This document shows positions 34,600 to 46,328 of a DNA stretch of 64,000 bases, piece by piece. Position 1 is the stretch's first letter. Every line of letters begins with the position of its first letter. Origin of the DNA: Terebella lapidaria (taxonomy: Eukaryota; Annelida; Polychaeta; Terebellida; Terebellidae); NCBI GenBank assembly GCA_949152475.1, contig OX424570.1, positions 10,032,181 to 10,096,180 of the forward strand. The letters run 5' to 3'. The notes below the pieces were generated by a model that searched no databases, was not told where the DNA came from, and was given only the letters and a program-made list of their open reading frames with translations. A program made the translations under genes and the position numbers.

Positions 34600-37439
34600 A
34601 TTTTATCATAAAATTATGATTACCACAAGTGCTCACCGGAATATGTTTGTGTTCTTATATACTCCATACTGCATATCAGAAAAACTAGAAAAAATTATGA
34701 AAAATAATTATTCATCATGGAGATTATGAGCGCGTTATATCAGTATATTATATCTTTACAGTATCAACCCTAGAATCGTCGAGGTAGGCATCTTGCTTGT
34801 CGAGAATATTCGTCTTAATAGGATTATAGACTTGCAATAACGAGATGATTATTCAGTCATATCATTCCAGTTAAAATCTGTCTGAAGTCATTTCTAAAAA
34901 AAACCAAATCAATTGTTGAAATGAACCTATGTATATGTGATATGTATTACACATTTTCATCATATAATTCATATACATGTACATATAATTAGAGTACCTA
35001 TATCAGCCTTAATAGCATCTGTTGTCAAACTCGATTACTCATTAGCAAATGGTTTCCGAGATCTTACGTGATATTTTTGGTTCCGAAAAATACACTGACA
35101 TTTTCACCACGTGCAAGAATATGGGAACCTTCTAACATACTATTTCATATTTTTTAAAAATGTTCGATGACACTGTTCCCATGCGGTGATAAAAAAAACA
35201 TACGGGAGTCAGAAATTAGACCATCAATGACACCTTATTCTCGTGAAAAACATTCGCGTTATCTTATGTAGACAGTGTGTAAACACTCAAGTAAAGAATA
35301 TGTATTTATATATTTGGGCAGCAATAATCTTGACCTGATGTGCACTTGAGTATTTAAACAAGATGGCGTTTATTAGAAAATGTATGTCACCAATAGGTCC
35401 AACAGATATGATTGGCTAATATCCTCATTATTGAAAACCAAAGCTCTATCTACATGCGTTTTTTTCTGCAGAGACCAGGTTACACATCGCTGGCCAAACT
35501 TGAAATTTACCACTTAAGGTCATCTGAGATCAACTTCAAGGTCATCAAAGATATCCAACATATATGACTTCCCACAGGTTCATGATATAAACCTAAGCAC
35601 TGTCTACATCAGTTTCGCGTACATAGGCCAATTTACACAATCTATGTGACATGACGACTTTAGGTCAAGTTCAATTTTACTGATACAATGTAGTTCCTTC
35701 ACACGTGACTTTGTATAATCTCATAATTAATTTATGACCTCTATCTACAAGAGTAATGTCTACATAGGCCACTTCACACATTACAAGTTAGACGTGACCT
35801 TCAGGTTTATCAATCAAAGTCATCTGAGGTTAGTTTCAACATTATCAAAAGTACCACTATATATGATTTCATATTCACAAGTCTCGAGAAGCAAATATGC
35901 ATTTCAGCCCATTTTGGGCCTATATTTCGTGCCTTTCGAGTGATTTGAGGTCCATCATCTGTATAAATGTTACCAATAGCACAATACGTGTCATGCTCGT
36001 ACAAAATCTTTAAGAAAAGGGTACCATTTAGGATTTGAGAAAATCATCTTCAAAGCTTCAAATTAGTAAATTGGTCTCTTTGTCTTCAAAAACGTCTTCA
36101 GATCTTTGCTCAAGATATATTATGGTAGATTTACAGGAAATTTCATACGTCAATAAGTATTACTGCCCGGATGGACGATGGGCGGACGATAAAACATGAC
36201 AAAACCTTATCGGCCCAAATACACCGGTAATGCCGATTTGCACCGGTCGCCGACCCATGTGGGGATATCGGTGGTTTACACCTATGCTGCGGCCACCGGT
36301 GAGGTTTTCAGGCATCTTTCTCATATCTTCAGGCATCTTTTATATATATCGATTGGTCATGAATCCACTCGGCATTGCCCTCCAGTAACCGGCGGTTGCC
36401 AGCTATATTCACCTGTGATTGCGCGTCTCGCCTTCGTCGGACTTCGTACATATTTCAAAATTTCAATAACGAATCGCTAACCATCGATACCATACTGATA
36501 CCTGCTCGAGAATCATCTGATGTGTACAAATCAGCCGATTATTCGAAAGACACCTGCCCCGACAGGATATTCCAGAGTGATCCCCGCAAAAAAAATTCTG
36601 TCACCTCGGCCTTGGTGGGTGTCTGGAGGGACTCTGATCGATTGCCATCAGGCGTGCTAGAGTTCAAAACTGATGTCATTTTTCTGCTTCAATTCTTCCG
36701 ATGCCTTCACCAACGACACCATGATGACTGACTGTTGCCCGATGGTTACGGATTAACCTTCGACAATCGGTCGGTGACCGGCTGAAATGATCAAATTTGT
36801 GCCTTTTAGGGCATCAGTATAAATCGGACTGCGCCATTATCCATTATTATCTTACCTACAGGTGGTTAACCACACGATTTCAATTCTTCATGAACATAAT
36901 GTTCATATAGTAACTAAAAAAGTGACTTTGTCAAAAATGCTTTTCAAAATAATTCGGACTTCCACACCATTAACATCACGTATGCGGAAATAACATGATA
37001 ATACATATGCATTAACAACATTATTCGTACCAAGGGAACATTTTATTGTATTTCCCCCGTAGATTCGGGAAGATCCTTAACTTCCCATGATTTTGCCTGA
37101 CACTGAATTGGATAACTGACTCGGATTTGATCAATCGGAACACTGTATTCACCATCGGTTCCATGTTTCTCGCACTGTTTGATATCTAATGATAATTTAG
37201 TGTTGAGGAAAAATCAGGCAAATACATGACCCATCTCAGCAGTAAATGTTCACACTCCAGCAGACAATGGCGCACTCTCGAAACTCCAGCTGAACCAGTG
37301 TGTTATAGTTTCACAGACACAAATATCAATATCTTCACTAAATTACTCGATCAATTAAGAACTGAAGAAGCTATAATGATTAGACGCGTCATTATAAATA
37401 ATTTAACATTCGATTAATTATTTATCAACCCCAGTCCCG
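34600..37439. other. Region without a supported gene
   Basis: AT-rich intergenic DNA. Two diverged copies of a 'tcatctgag...caacttcaaggtcatcaaa' segment lie about 300 bases apart (about 35,518 and 35,818). A GC-richer stretch at 36,170-36,800 has open frames without known motifs. Confidence 0.5.
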
Positions 37440-37507
37440 CGAGCTCACCAACCGCCAATATTAATAACTTCTGTAACTTTACCTCTAGACACATGTACTG
37501 GTATATA
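37440..37507. repeat. Left arm of a perfect 68-bp palindrome around the LTR element
   Basis: The exact reverse complement of 46,321-46,388. The arm ends in TATATA directly at the LTR, and the right LTR is followed by a long TA run, so the retroelement sits in the centre of an older hairpin-forming repeat. Confidence 0.9.
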
Positions 37508-38248
37508 TGTAACAATCGAGTAACTCCGGTTTGGTTCTTGAGTTTATTCTCCAATAAACTGGTGGAATAATTAAATAACAACAATAAAATATACAGCAAT
37601 AAAATACAGTTGCATTGTGAAATGCAAGATATTTACAATAGATAATATCAGACTGATATTATCAAATCAGGAACACCATGATAGAATATAAAAGTTCTAC
37701 ACTACTGCTAAATCCTATGCATTGGCCAAATTGGGAAATTAACCGTTGGACTAGGCTTCAATCAATAACAAAGATAAATGTTAAAATAAACCCTACTAAC
37801 CTGGTGGAGGCAGGTATGTCACTCAAAATCCAGATATAACACACAGGGAAATCCAGTGGTGTATGAGTGTAATGTATAATATCTTGGAATATTATACAGC
37901 AAGATTGTGATCAATTCTCACAGAGATATTTCAAAAGATTTTAAATTCAACTGGTCAGGTCAGATTCAAATGGCAAAGTGAGTGGAAAACTACTGATCTT
38001 GGTAGCTACAACAAAAGTCATTGAAGTGTAACAATTGCTTTGGTCAGTGAGGCTGGAAATGAATATTTATTAATTACACATATATTGATTATTATTGAAC
38101 TATGACTGCTCTGTGCTGCCCCCTGCTGAATGAAAATGCGTTACACATGGATATACAATACATTATACAAGACATTATGTACTGCCACCTAGTGAATAAC
38201 CCAGCACAGTTATTAATCAGTACACCATCACACGGAAACCCTATCACA
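37508..38248 (-). repeat. 3' LTR of the Ty3/gypsy element
   Basis: 741 bp, exactly 8,000 bases from its partner. Element-sense ends are TGTGAT and TTGTTACA (TG...CA). Confidence 0.9.
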
Positions 38249-38260
38249 TCCTTCCCTTCT
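38249..38260 (-). promoter_or_regulatory. Polypurine tract
   Basis: AGAAGGGAAGGA on the minus strand, directly before the 3' LTR, the normal site for plus-strand DNA priming. Confidence 0.75.
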
Positions 38261-38532
38261 GCGGAAATGACGTCCCGTCATTTTCGTATCTGAAAGATAT
38301 ATGGAAGACAAGAGATAAATATATATCACTTCACAATGCAACAGGTCATCAAAATTCATACGATCAGACATCATCATGAATGACCAACAATAAATCAATA
38401 AATAAATCACATTCACACATTCATGCGAACCATGAATAAATTCAAGCACAGCATATACACAACGTCCTCGAAATCTGAAATAGACACACATATGAGCTGG
38501 CTGAAAGGTAACATAAAACATGGAATAGGTAA

Positions 38533-41500
38533 TTACTGTGGCTTGGACTTGACCAGATCAGCTACGACCTGGAGTAGAGCAGGCTGAGTTTGGAGAGACA
38601 CGTGTTGTTCCACTAGCTCCAGGAAAAATTTGGCTTTTTCCTTCCACTCTGGGTTTTTGTCTGCATCCACTAGTTGGGCTAGCTGCCAGTTTCCATCTTG
38701 GTACCGTTTTGTTGGTTGCCTCACTCTGATAGAACGTCTTGGTGCCGGTGTTGGTGGAGATGGTGCCCTAGGCTGGTCTTCAGCTTCAGGTTGGTCTTGC
38801 TCACTGGAAGTCTCCACATCTTCCTCACGATCGGCCATCTCTCCGCCAGGAAGATCTTGATTGACATCTTCACCAGCTTCATTGTCGGACCCTGGACCTT
38901 CCTCAGACTCACCACCAACCTCGTGATCAGACACTTCCTCAAGCTCCACTATGCCGTCAGCCACACCAGTGTCGGACCCGGCATCTGACTCAAACTTCTC
39001 GACTTGACCCTCAGGCTGGACGTCATGAAGACGGAGAACTATACGGGTCGGTGAGCTTTCTTCCTCAGACGAATCTGTGCTCGCTGTGGAGCTTTGTGAC
39101 AGCCTCTCCCTCCTCCTGGGTGGTAGGCTTTGTGACAGCCTCTCCCTCCTCCTGGGTGGTCGAGAAGGGCGCCGAAGGGTGACCTCATGCTTCGCTCCTG
39201 TGGGTAGAAGGTTGTTCCTATGAAGAGTTTTTGGACGTCTACTTTCGCCTGTCGTTGGTAAGACCCTGTAGACGGGAATATTCACAGTCGGTTGACTCTC
39301 CACATACCATGGGTCCTCCTCCCACCTATCCTGAAGCTTGCTTCTTCCTTTAATGCCCAATTTTCTCACTAAAACGACATCACCGACCTCCAAGGTAGCT
39401 CCCCTCTGTTTCAAGTCATAGTTCCCTTTCTGTCGTTCTGATGCCTTCTTCTGGTTGGAAGCAGCAAGGTCCCAAGCGTACTGCAGGCTGTCACGTAACT
39501 TGCTAACATACTCGGTGTAGTTGGCCGGCTCCTGGTCCTCGTCTTCACTTCCTCTGACTTCATCGACCCCGAACTGGATGTCGACTGGCAGTTGTGGATC
39601 ACGACCGAACAGCAACTGATACGGACTGAACTCCGTACTTGCTTGTTTGGTACAGTTGTACGCATGAGTTACAGAACCAAGGTAATCTTTCCAGCTTCTC
39701 TTCTTCTCTGCTTCAAGTGTACCCAACATCGATATCAGAGTCCGGTTAAACCGCTCGCACAGACCGTTTCCTCGTGGATGATATGGTGTGGTGCGGGATT
39801 TACGAGTGCCTAGTAGGACACAGAGCTCTTTGATGATCCGGCTCTCAAAATTTCGACCTTGATCGGAATGAAGCTTAGATGGGGTACCGTAGTGAACGAT
39901 GAAGTTGTCATACAACACCCTGGCTGTGGTCTTGGCAGTTTGATTCCTTGTTGCATATGCCTGTGCAAATTTGGTAAAATGGTCTGTTATGACCAAGATA
40001 TTCTCATAGCCCTTACTCGGCTCAACTGTTAGGTAGTCCAGGCAGACTAACTGCATCGGCTGGGTCGACTCCATGGGTACAAGGGGTGCTTGTTGGCTCG
40101 GTGCCTTCTGGCACTGACATCTGCGACAACCAGACACCCTTTCTTCCACATCCTTGGTGAATCCAGGCCAGTAAAATCTGGACTGCACCAGGCTCAGGGT
40201 ACGATCGCGTCCACCATGTCCCATACCGTCATGTAAAGCATCCAGAACCTGTTGGCGAAGAGCAGTAGGTACAACTACCTGGAAAACGTCTGCACCATCC
40301 TTGGAGATCGCTCGACACAGGATGCCAGATCGGAGAGTCAGTTTGTCCCACTGGTATAACAGCTTTGCCGTCTCTGGACCTTCTTTGGCAACGTTCTTCC
40401 TGTCAGGCTTCTCCTTGGCAGCTACCAGGTCCAAAACCCGCCTCAGCGTTCGATCCTCTCTCTGTGCCGCACCGATATCAATCCGGTCTGTTGTAGGTGT
40501 GCTACCTAGTACATCGACAACTCCCTGAGAGAGACAAAGAGAATGAACATATCCATCCGGGCCATGTGCACCAAGTAGAGCTTTCACCATGTTGTGATCC
40601 TGCTCCTGGCGTGGTAACCTAGACAAGGTATCTGCTTGAACATTGTTCTTTCCCGGTAGGTAAGAGATGGAGAAATTATATGATGACAAAGACGAGACCC
40701 AACGTTGGCCTGTGGCATCCAGCTTTGCTGTGGATAAAATGTAGGTTAATGGGTTGTTATCCGTCCATACTGAAAATGAAGAGCCATACAGATAATCATG
40801 GAACTTTTCAGTTACCGACCATTTCAACGCGAGGAATTCTTGTTTGTGTGCTGGATAGTTGGCTTCTGACCTCGACAAACCTCGGCTAGCGTACGCGATG
40901 ACTCGTTGATGGCCTTCATCATCCTTCTGGGAGAGTACTGCTCCCAAGCCGGTGGCTGACGCATCCGTCTGTAGAACAAACGGTCTGCTGAAGTCAGCAA
41001 AGGCTAGTACTGGGGTAGTTGTGACAGCCTTCTTCAGTGCTTCAAAAGCAGCCTGTTCTGCTAGTCCCCAGACAAAAGGTGGCAAACTCAATGCAGCCTT
41101 TTTCTGTCTCTTCTTCTTGGTTGAGCTTCGGCCTCGTAGCAGGTCAGTCAGTGGTTTGGAGATCTTGGAGTAGTCTTTGATGAACCTGTGCATCACGCCA
41201 ACAAACCCCAAAAATCTCTGTAGCTCCTTGACATCCGTTGGTGGCACCATCTTCTGCACAGCCTCCACTTTGCTTGGATCCACCGCCACACCACGCTCTG
41301 ACACCGCATGTCCCAAGTAGCGGATCTCTTCCTGAAGGAACTGGCACTTGGACGGTTTGAGTTTGAGCCCGTGATCTTTTAATCGCTGGAAAACCGATCC
41401 AAGTCGCTCTAAGTGCTCTGCAAAAGAGGAGGAAAACACGATTATATCATCCAGATATATTAGACATTGTTCCAGGTGAAGGCCAGACATGCACTGCTGC

Positions 41501-42933
41501 ATCAGACGCTGGAAAGTCGCTGGCGAGTTGCATAGTCCAAATGGCATGGACGAAAATTCATAGAAACCAAGCGGTCCAGCAGTAAATGCAGTCCTTTCCT
41601 TGTGGATGTCTTCTACTTCCACCTGCCAGTATCCCATCTTTAAATCCAGACAGGAAAAATACTTTGCCCCACATAGGGTGTCCAAGGTCTCGCTAATAGA
41701 TGGCATATGGTACGCGTCCTTCTTCGTCACCAGGTTCAACTTCCTGTAATCCACACAGAATCTTAGACTTCCATCCTTTTTCCGAACCAGGACGATGGGA
41801 GACGCCCACGCACTTCGGGAGGGTCGAATGACATCATGACTTAACATGTCATCAAGGTGCTGTTTAACTTCCCCATACATGGTTGGTGGAATTCGTCTGG
41901 GTCGCTGCTTTATGGGCGTTTCATCCAACAGGTCGATTCGGTGCTTCACTAGATCAGTCCGGCCTATATCAAATTCAGAATGGGAGAAAACATCTTTCCA
42001 TTTCATCAGGAAATCATCGAACTGTTTACGCTCATCTTCTGTAACACACATGTCTGCCAGCTTGAACATGTCCAAGAACTGTGATTTCCCCGGCGTGCCA
42101 TTCCCGGCCAATGACTCTGCTGATGATTCACATACCAAATCCTTGGTGTTCACATGGTCCACTTGCTGGAGACCACACACCAGACTCTGGGCAGGTATCG
42201 TCACTGGTTTGTTGGAATAGTTCTGTACTTCCACAGACACGCGAGTTGCCGACTTGTTCATGAAAGCTGATGTGACATCTGTAAGACAAGGAAGAACCCG
42301 TATACCACAAGGTAAGTTATTGTTACCAACGTCCTGAGCCATCCACAAAGCATGAGGATTCTTAATCCTTGTAATTCCGTGGACTGTTGCTTGAGAATTA
42401 GCTGGGATTGTCTGTGCCTTGGTAGATCGGATGACTTCTTCAGTCATCTGGATGCTCTGACAATAGATTGGATCCAGGACGTTGGTTCCTATCAGTACCG
42501 GAACTTGCATCATGTAGGCAGTATCAGGGACCACCAGGACAGCAGCCATCTTGGTTATCCTCTCCCCATCCCAAGAAGGGAACTCCAGGCTGACTTCCAA
42601 GTAGCCAAGAAAATCCAACGGATGCCCTGTGGCTGTGCATACCCTGAAAGAACGAGAAACAGGTAGCATAGTTACGTGACTAAGGTTGTGTTCAAAGAAC
42701 GAATGACTGACTGTTGTAATCATTGATCCAGTATCTATGAGAGCTTTACATGGCACACCAGAAATGAGAATATTTACCTCACATCCTTTTCCCGTGAGTG
42801 AACATGTAGCTTCGTCAGGTGTTGACTCGGGACGTGACTCTCCGGTACCTACTCGTCGTCCCTCTTTGTAGGTACCTGATCGTTTCCCTTCTTCTGTGGG
42901 CAGTCCTTGATGATGTGACTCTCGGATCCACAT
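38533..42933 (-). CDS. pol: Ty3/gypsy Pol polyprotein (protease, RT, RNase H, integrase)
   Basis: Open for 1,466 codons with no stop. Aspartic protease motif ALIDTGS (64-70); reverse transcriptase from about residue 320 with CVDYRKLN (393-400), a CLDLKMGYWQV segment, FGLCNSPATFQRLM and YLDDIIVFSS (493-502); RNase H with QTDASATGLGAVLSQ (655-669); integrase zinc finger H901, H906, C936, C939; integrase core D966 (VCLDYLTV), D1024 (HSDQGRNF) and E1060 (GNGLCERFNRT). After the integrase comes a Pro/Arg segment in which PPRRRERLSQS occurs twice, then a long acidic Ser/Glu/Asp-rich tail and a basic RRSIRVRQPTKR stretch. The usual ATG start is absent; the frame overlaps gag by 85 bases in the -1 frame, so it is made as a Gag-Pol fusion. 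Confidence 0.95.
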   Translation of the reverse strand: MWIRESHHQGLPTEEGKRSGTYKEGRRVGTGESRPESTPDEATCSLTGKGCEVNILISGVPCKALIDTGSMITTVSHSFFEHNLSHVTMLPVSRSFRVCTATGHPLDFLGYLEVSLEFPSWDGERITKMAAVLVVPDTAYMMQVPVLIGTNVLDPIYCQSIQMTEEVIRSTKAQTIPANSQATVHGITRIKNPHALWMAQDVGNNNLPCGIRVLPCLTDVTSAFMNKSATRVSVEVQNYSNKPVTIPAQSLVCGLQQVDHVNTKDLVCESSAESLAGNGTPGKSQFLDMFKLADMCVTEDERKQFDDFLMKWKDVFSHSEFDIGRTDLVKHRIDLLDETPIKQRPRRIPPTMYGEVKQHLDDMLSHDVIRPSRSAWASPIVLVRKKDGSLRFCVDYRKLNLVTKKDAYHMPSISETLDTLCGAKYFSCLDLKMGYWQVEVEDIHKERTAFTAGPLGFYEFSSMPFGLCNSPATFQRLMQQCMSGLHLEQCLIYLDDIIVFSSSFAEHLERLGSVFQRLKDHGLKLKPSKCQFLQEEIRYLGHAVSERGVAVDPSKVEAVQKMVPPTDVKELQRFLGFVGVMHRFIKDYSKISKPLTDLLRGRSSTKKKRQKKAALSLPPFVWGLAEQAAFEALKKAVTTTPVLAFADFSRPFVLQTDASATGLGAVLSQKDDEGHQRVIAYASRGLSRSEANYPAHKQEFLALKWSVTEKFHDYLYGSSFSVWTDNNPLTYILSTAKLDATGQRWVSSLSSYNFSISYLPGKNNVQADTLSRLPRQEQDHNMVKALLGAHGPDGYVHSLCLSQGVVDVLGSTPTTDRIDIGAAQREDRTLRRVLDLVAAKEKPDRKNVAKEGPETAKLLYQWDKLTLRSGILCRAISKDGADVFQVVVPTALRQQVLDALHDGMGHGGRDRTLSLVQSRFYWPGFTKDVEERVSGCRRCQCQKAPSQQAPLVPMESTQPMQLVCLDYLTVEPSKGYENILVITDHFTKFAQAYATRNQTAKTTARVLYDNFIVHYGTPSKLHSDQGRNFESRIIKELCVLLGTRKSRTTPYHPRGNGLCERFNRTLISMLGTLEAEKKRSWKDYLGSVTHAYNCTKQASTEFSPYQLLFGRDPQLPVDIQFGVDEVRGSEDEDQEPANYTEYVSKLRDSLQYAWDLAASNQKKASERQKGNYDLKQRGATLEVGDVVLVRKLGIKGRSKLQDRWEEDPWYVESQPTVNIPVYRVLPTTGESRRPKTLHRNNLLPTGAKHEVTLRRPSRPPRRRERLSQSLPPRRRERLSQSSTASTDSSEEESSPTRIVLRLHDVQPEGQVEKFESDAGSDTGVADGIVELEEVSDHEVGGESEEGPGSDNEAGEDVNQDLPGGEMADREEDVETSSEQDQPEAEDQPRAPSPPTPAPRRSIRVRQPTKRYQDGNWQLAQLVDADKNPEWKEKAKFFLELVEQHVSLQTQPALLQVVADLVKSKPQ
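42844..42888 (-). promoter_or_regulatory. -1 frameshift signal GGGAAAC plus hairpin at the gag-pol junction
   Basis: The heptamer G-GGA-AAC (42,882-42,888) is in phase with gag codons AAG GGA AAC. Five bases later GGTACCTAC pairs perfectly with GTAGGTACC (9 bp, 15-base loop). The pol frame is -1 relative to gag. Confidence 0.8.
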
Positions 42934-43886
42934 CTAAAACAGCGACGCTTGTGAGCTGTCCTCTGTCTTGAGCTCTTCTCGAGTGCTTCCACTCTGTCAT
43001 TCATCCTTTTCAGCTCACTCAAAATCTGTTCCATGGTTGAAGGCTTCGTTTTCTCCTCCTTCTGGGTATCAGTCATCTGCTGACACTTCGCCGTCCGACC
43101 ACCCTTGTTCAGCTCATCTTCTACAGCCCTGGCATGTCGAAGAAGTTGATGATACTCCATGTCTGCATCATGGTGATGTCGCAATGCTGCTTTGAGACGT
43201 TGATTGTGAAGTCCCGACCAGAACTTATTCCTTAGTCTTTTGTCTGCATTATGGTCATAGACGGCACCACATCGTTTGGCTCTATCTAAGATATCCTCGA
43301 TGCGTGTACCCCATTGTGCTATATCCTCTTTGGGATCTTGCGTGGCAGCATAAAATTCTTCCATCACCTCTTCAGTCCCCAGTACGTCACCGAACACGAT
43401 CTGAAATTTCTCCAGAATCTGTTGTACTGAAACATCATCACCAAGGTGAAGCAATACATCAGCTGCGGTTCCCCTCACCGAACGTCGCACAGCTTGCAGC
43501 AGTAGCGTCTGCTTCTGAGTAGGATCCTTCACAAGACATCCGACATCATAAACCCACTGTTTAAAGCTCACATCACCTTTGTGACTGTCTCCAGAGAAGG
43601 TCGGTAGCCTCGGTGGATTCCCCGAACTCCTCTGTAAGAGTGAAGCCAAGGTCTGCAGGTCTGATGATTCTGAGGTCTTTTCCGCGATGATAGCTGGTTT
43701 TTGGTCCAGGACCTCTTCCTTTGGATGAGTTGAACCTGGATCCTGCTTGTCCGGGCCAAGAGATTGCATCGCTTGTCGGGCTTGAGCCATCATCCACTCA
43801 TCCAGTTCAGTGGCCGTGTATTCTGGTTTACACCCAAGTGCGGCAAAGGCACGTCCAAGTTTTATCATGTCCTCATCCTCAGACAT
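42849..43886 (-). CDS. gag: Ty3/gypsy Gag with CCHC zinc knuckle
   Basis: 345 residues from a clear ATG. An acidic N-terminus; a capsid-like central region starting around LPTFSGD (94-100) with FKQWVYDVGCLVKD and a helical stretch to about residue 260; a Lys/Glu-rich coiled region (about 275-305); and a basic C-terminus with one zinc knuckle C316-x2-C319-x4-H324-x4-C329. Gag forms the particle that packages element RNA. The frame stops with TAG inside the frameshift hairpin. Confidence 0.92.
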   Translation of the reverse strand: MSEDEDMIKLGRAFAALGCKPEYTATELDEWMMAQARQAMQSLGPDKQDPGSTHPKEEVLDQKPAIIAEKTSESSDLQTLASLLQRSSGNPPRLPTFSGDSHKGDVSFKQWVYDVGCLVKDPTQKQTLLLQAVRRSVRGTAADVLLHLGDDVSVQQILEKFQIVFGDVLGTEEVMEEFYAATQDPKEDIAQWGTRIEDILDRAKRCGAVYDHNADKRLRNKFWSGLHNQRLKAALRHHHDADMEYHQLLRHARAVEDELNKGGRTAKCQQMTDTQKEEKTKPSTMEQILSELKRMNDRVEALEKSSRQRTAHKRRCFRCGSESHIIKDCPQKKGNDQVPTKRDDE

Positions 43887-45488
43887 CGTGACTTGTCAGA
43901 GTTGAACGAGTGAATTGAGAAATACAAATTATATGCAAAGTCAAAGTCAACCAAAGACAAAAAAACAGGGTTATGGATACATGCACACAACAACGACAAT
44001 GACTGTTGATCCCAAATGAAAGTATTGAAGCCACACCTGAAATAAAAATTCAATGAAAATGTATGTGTGTTTTCTTTACGACACCAACTGCACTGAGTCA
44101 GCAGTGATATCAACCCAAACACTAATCACCAACACACAATCATCAAAGTACTACAGGTGAAACTTATCAGTCAGCAGTCCAATAAATAGACTACAAAAAA
44201 TCAGGTAAGTGTTTTATTTAAGTCATATATACCTGACTCAAATATACTCAATGATCAACAACCAATATTAGAGTACTGCAATGTGATAACAGCCTTGAAA
44301 GTAATGTTCTGAAAGAAAAGAAAACAATCAATTTGTACCTGTGAATACAAAAGCCAAATAAAGTTGACCAGACCAGCGCGATTATGAATAACTGTTTATT
44401 AAAAAAAATAACCAAGTGGGCACCGAGAACTTCAATGTGTGTAATATCCAAATCCACTATAGTATACTATCACCTCAACCAAATCAATAAAGTTCAAAGA
44501 TAGTATCTTTTATGCCAAGCACAAAGTTATTTTCCCAAAATGTCAACCAGAATCTACCAAAGTACTCAAATTAATTCCATTAAATTAAATAGCTGGAATT
44601 TCAAACAAAATACTAACTAATTTAAAGACCTACAGTATATCACCTACCAAGCTACTCTACATTAATATCAACCTGGTCTATAGTATACTACCTACTCTAC
44701 AATATTATTAAACAAGATATGTTACAGTTAAATATCCTTTAATACCCCCACTACTGTACACCTAACACTATCAATAGACTGACAGGTAAACAGAATTACT
44801 AACACTACACCAATACAGTATCACTTAACTTTCCCCCCTTTTTTTAATCAACTGAAATAATTTTAATAACTTTTTTTTTTTGTTTTGTTTTTTTAATAAT
44901 AATAGTTACTAATTCCAATTTTTTTTTTTTTTTTAAATAATTCAACTACCAGATTTTAAGTAAATAGTCCAATAATTAATAAAATTAATTCCAATTATTA
45001 GCAATGAATACAAATTATTTCTGATACTAATGTACAGATTACTTGAAACAACAGCAGTGTACACAACACATGCACTCAAGGTCCGAATGTAGAATCACAG
45101 TTCAGTTATCACATTACACAAATAATAAATACAGTGTAATAAATACCTCAGACCAGAAGCAGTGATGTGGAAATTATGAAATCAGTTCATAGGTGTAACT
45201 TAGTCCACAAGACAAGTTGAAAATGTTCAATCCATGTAGTGAAAGTGTGAATCACCACAGACAGTCTGGATCACTGGAGCTGATCAGGAATCAGTCTCTA
45301 GGTTACATGTTCCCACGACGTAGGCGACACCTCTTGACCACGGAGATCACCACGCAGCACGGAGCGATGTAACAGGCAGATCAAGTGTCGTACCTCGCGA
45401 CCGAACGTGTCCGTCAGGATATCAGCCTCGCCTCTGGATCGATGACATCACCGCAGGGCCCTTCTAACCTCTCACCAGTCACGGAGGG
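43887..45488. other. Leader region of the Ty3/gypsy element
   Basis: About 1.6 kb between the primer-binding site and gag, AT-rich with T runs near 44,870-44,930 and no conserved open frame. It would carry packaging signals, which I cannot identify. Confidence 0.6.
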
Positions 45489-45506
45489 TAGTCACATTGG
45501 GCGCCA
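45489..45506 (-). promoter_or_regulatory. Primer-binding site, tRNA-Lys-like
   Basis: Minus strand TGGCGCCCAATGT begins one base after the 5' LTR. The first ten bases match the classic tRNA-Lys primer-binding sequence, then diverge. Confidence 0.65.
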
Positions 45507-45507
45507 T

Positions 45508-46248
45508 TGTAACAATCGAGTAACTCCGGTTTGGTTCTTGAGTTTATTCTCCAATAAACTGGTGGAATAATTAAATAACAACAATAAAATATACAGCAAT
45601 AAAATACAGTTGCATTGTGAAATGCAAGATATTTACAGTAGATAATATCAGACTGATATTATCAAATCAGGAACACCATGATAGAATATAAAAGTTCTAC
45701 ACTACTGCTAAATCCTATGCATTGGCCAAATTGGGAAATTAACCGTTGGACTAGGCTTCAATCAATAACAAAGATAAATGTTAAAATAAACCCTACTAAC
45801 CTGGTGGAGGCAAGTATGTCACTCAAAATCCAGATATAACACACAGGGAAATCCAGTGGTGTATGAGTGTAATGTATAATATCTTGGAATATTATACAGC
45901 AAGATTGTGATCAATTCTCACAGAGATATTTCAAAAGATTTTAAATTCAACTGGTCAGGTCAGATTCAAATGGCAAAGTGAGTGGAAAACTACTGATCTT
46001 GGTAGCTACAACAAAAGTCATTGAAGTGTAACAATTGCTTTGGTCAGTGAGGCTGGAAATGAATATTTATTAATTACACATATATTGATTATTATTGAAC
46101 TATGACTGCTCTGTGCTGCCCCCTGCTGAATGAAAATGCGTTACACATGGATATACAATACATTATACAAGACATTATGTACTGCCACCTAGTGAATAAC
46201 CCAGCACAGTTATTAATCAGTACACCATCACACGGAAACCTTATCACA
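45508..46248 (-). repeat. 5' LTR of the Ty3/gypsy element
   Basis: 741 bp, differing from the 3' LTR at about three positions. Confidence 0.9.

Positions 46249-46326
<78 letters not shown>
46249..46326. repeat. (TA)n microsatellite beside the 5' LTR
   Basis: About 37 TA units between the LTR and the palindrome right arm; the probable insertion target. Confidence 0.9.

Positions 46327-46328
<2 letters not shown>

Larger units (their letters stand above)
37508..46248 (-). mobile_element. Nearly intact Ty3/gypsy LTR retrotransposon
   Basis: An 8,741-bp element read on the minus strand. Order in its own sense: 5' LTR (45,508-46,248), primer-binding site, 1.6-kb leader, gag (42,849-43,886), pol (38,533-42,933), purine tract, 3' LTR (37,508-38,248). 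The domain order protease-RT-RNase H-integrase is that of Ty3/gypsy. I saw three differences between the 741-bp LTRs, so insertion is recent. All catalytic motifs are intact and no env-like gene was seen. A clean target duplication cannot be read because the site is a TA run. Confidence 0.93.

Noticed and set aside
41846..42666. Several + strand frames over the retrotransposon
   Set aside because: All are antisense to the intact Pol frame, which has clear catalytic motifs.
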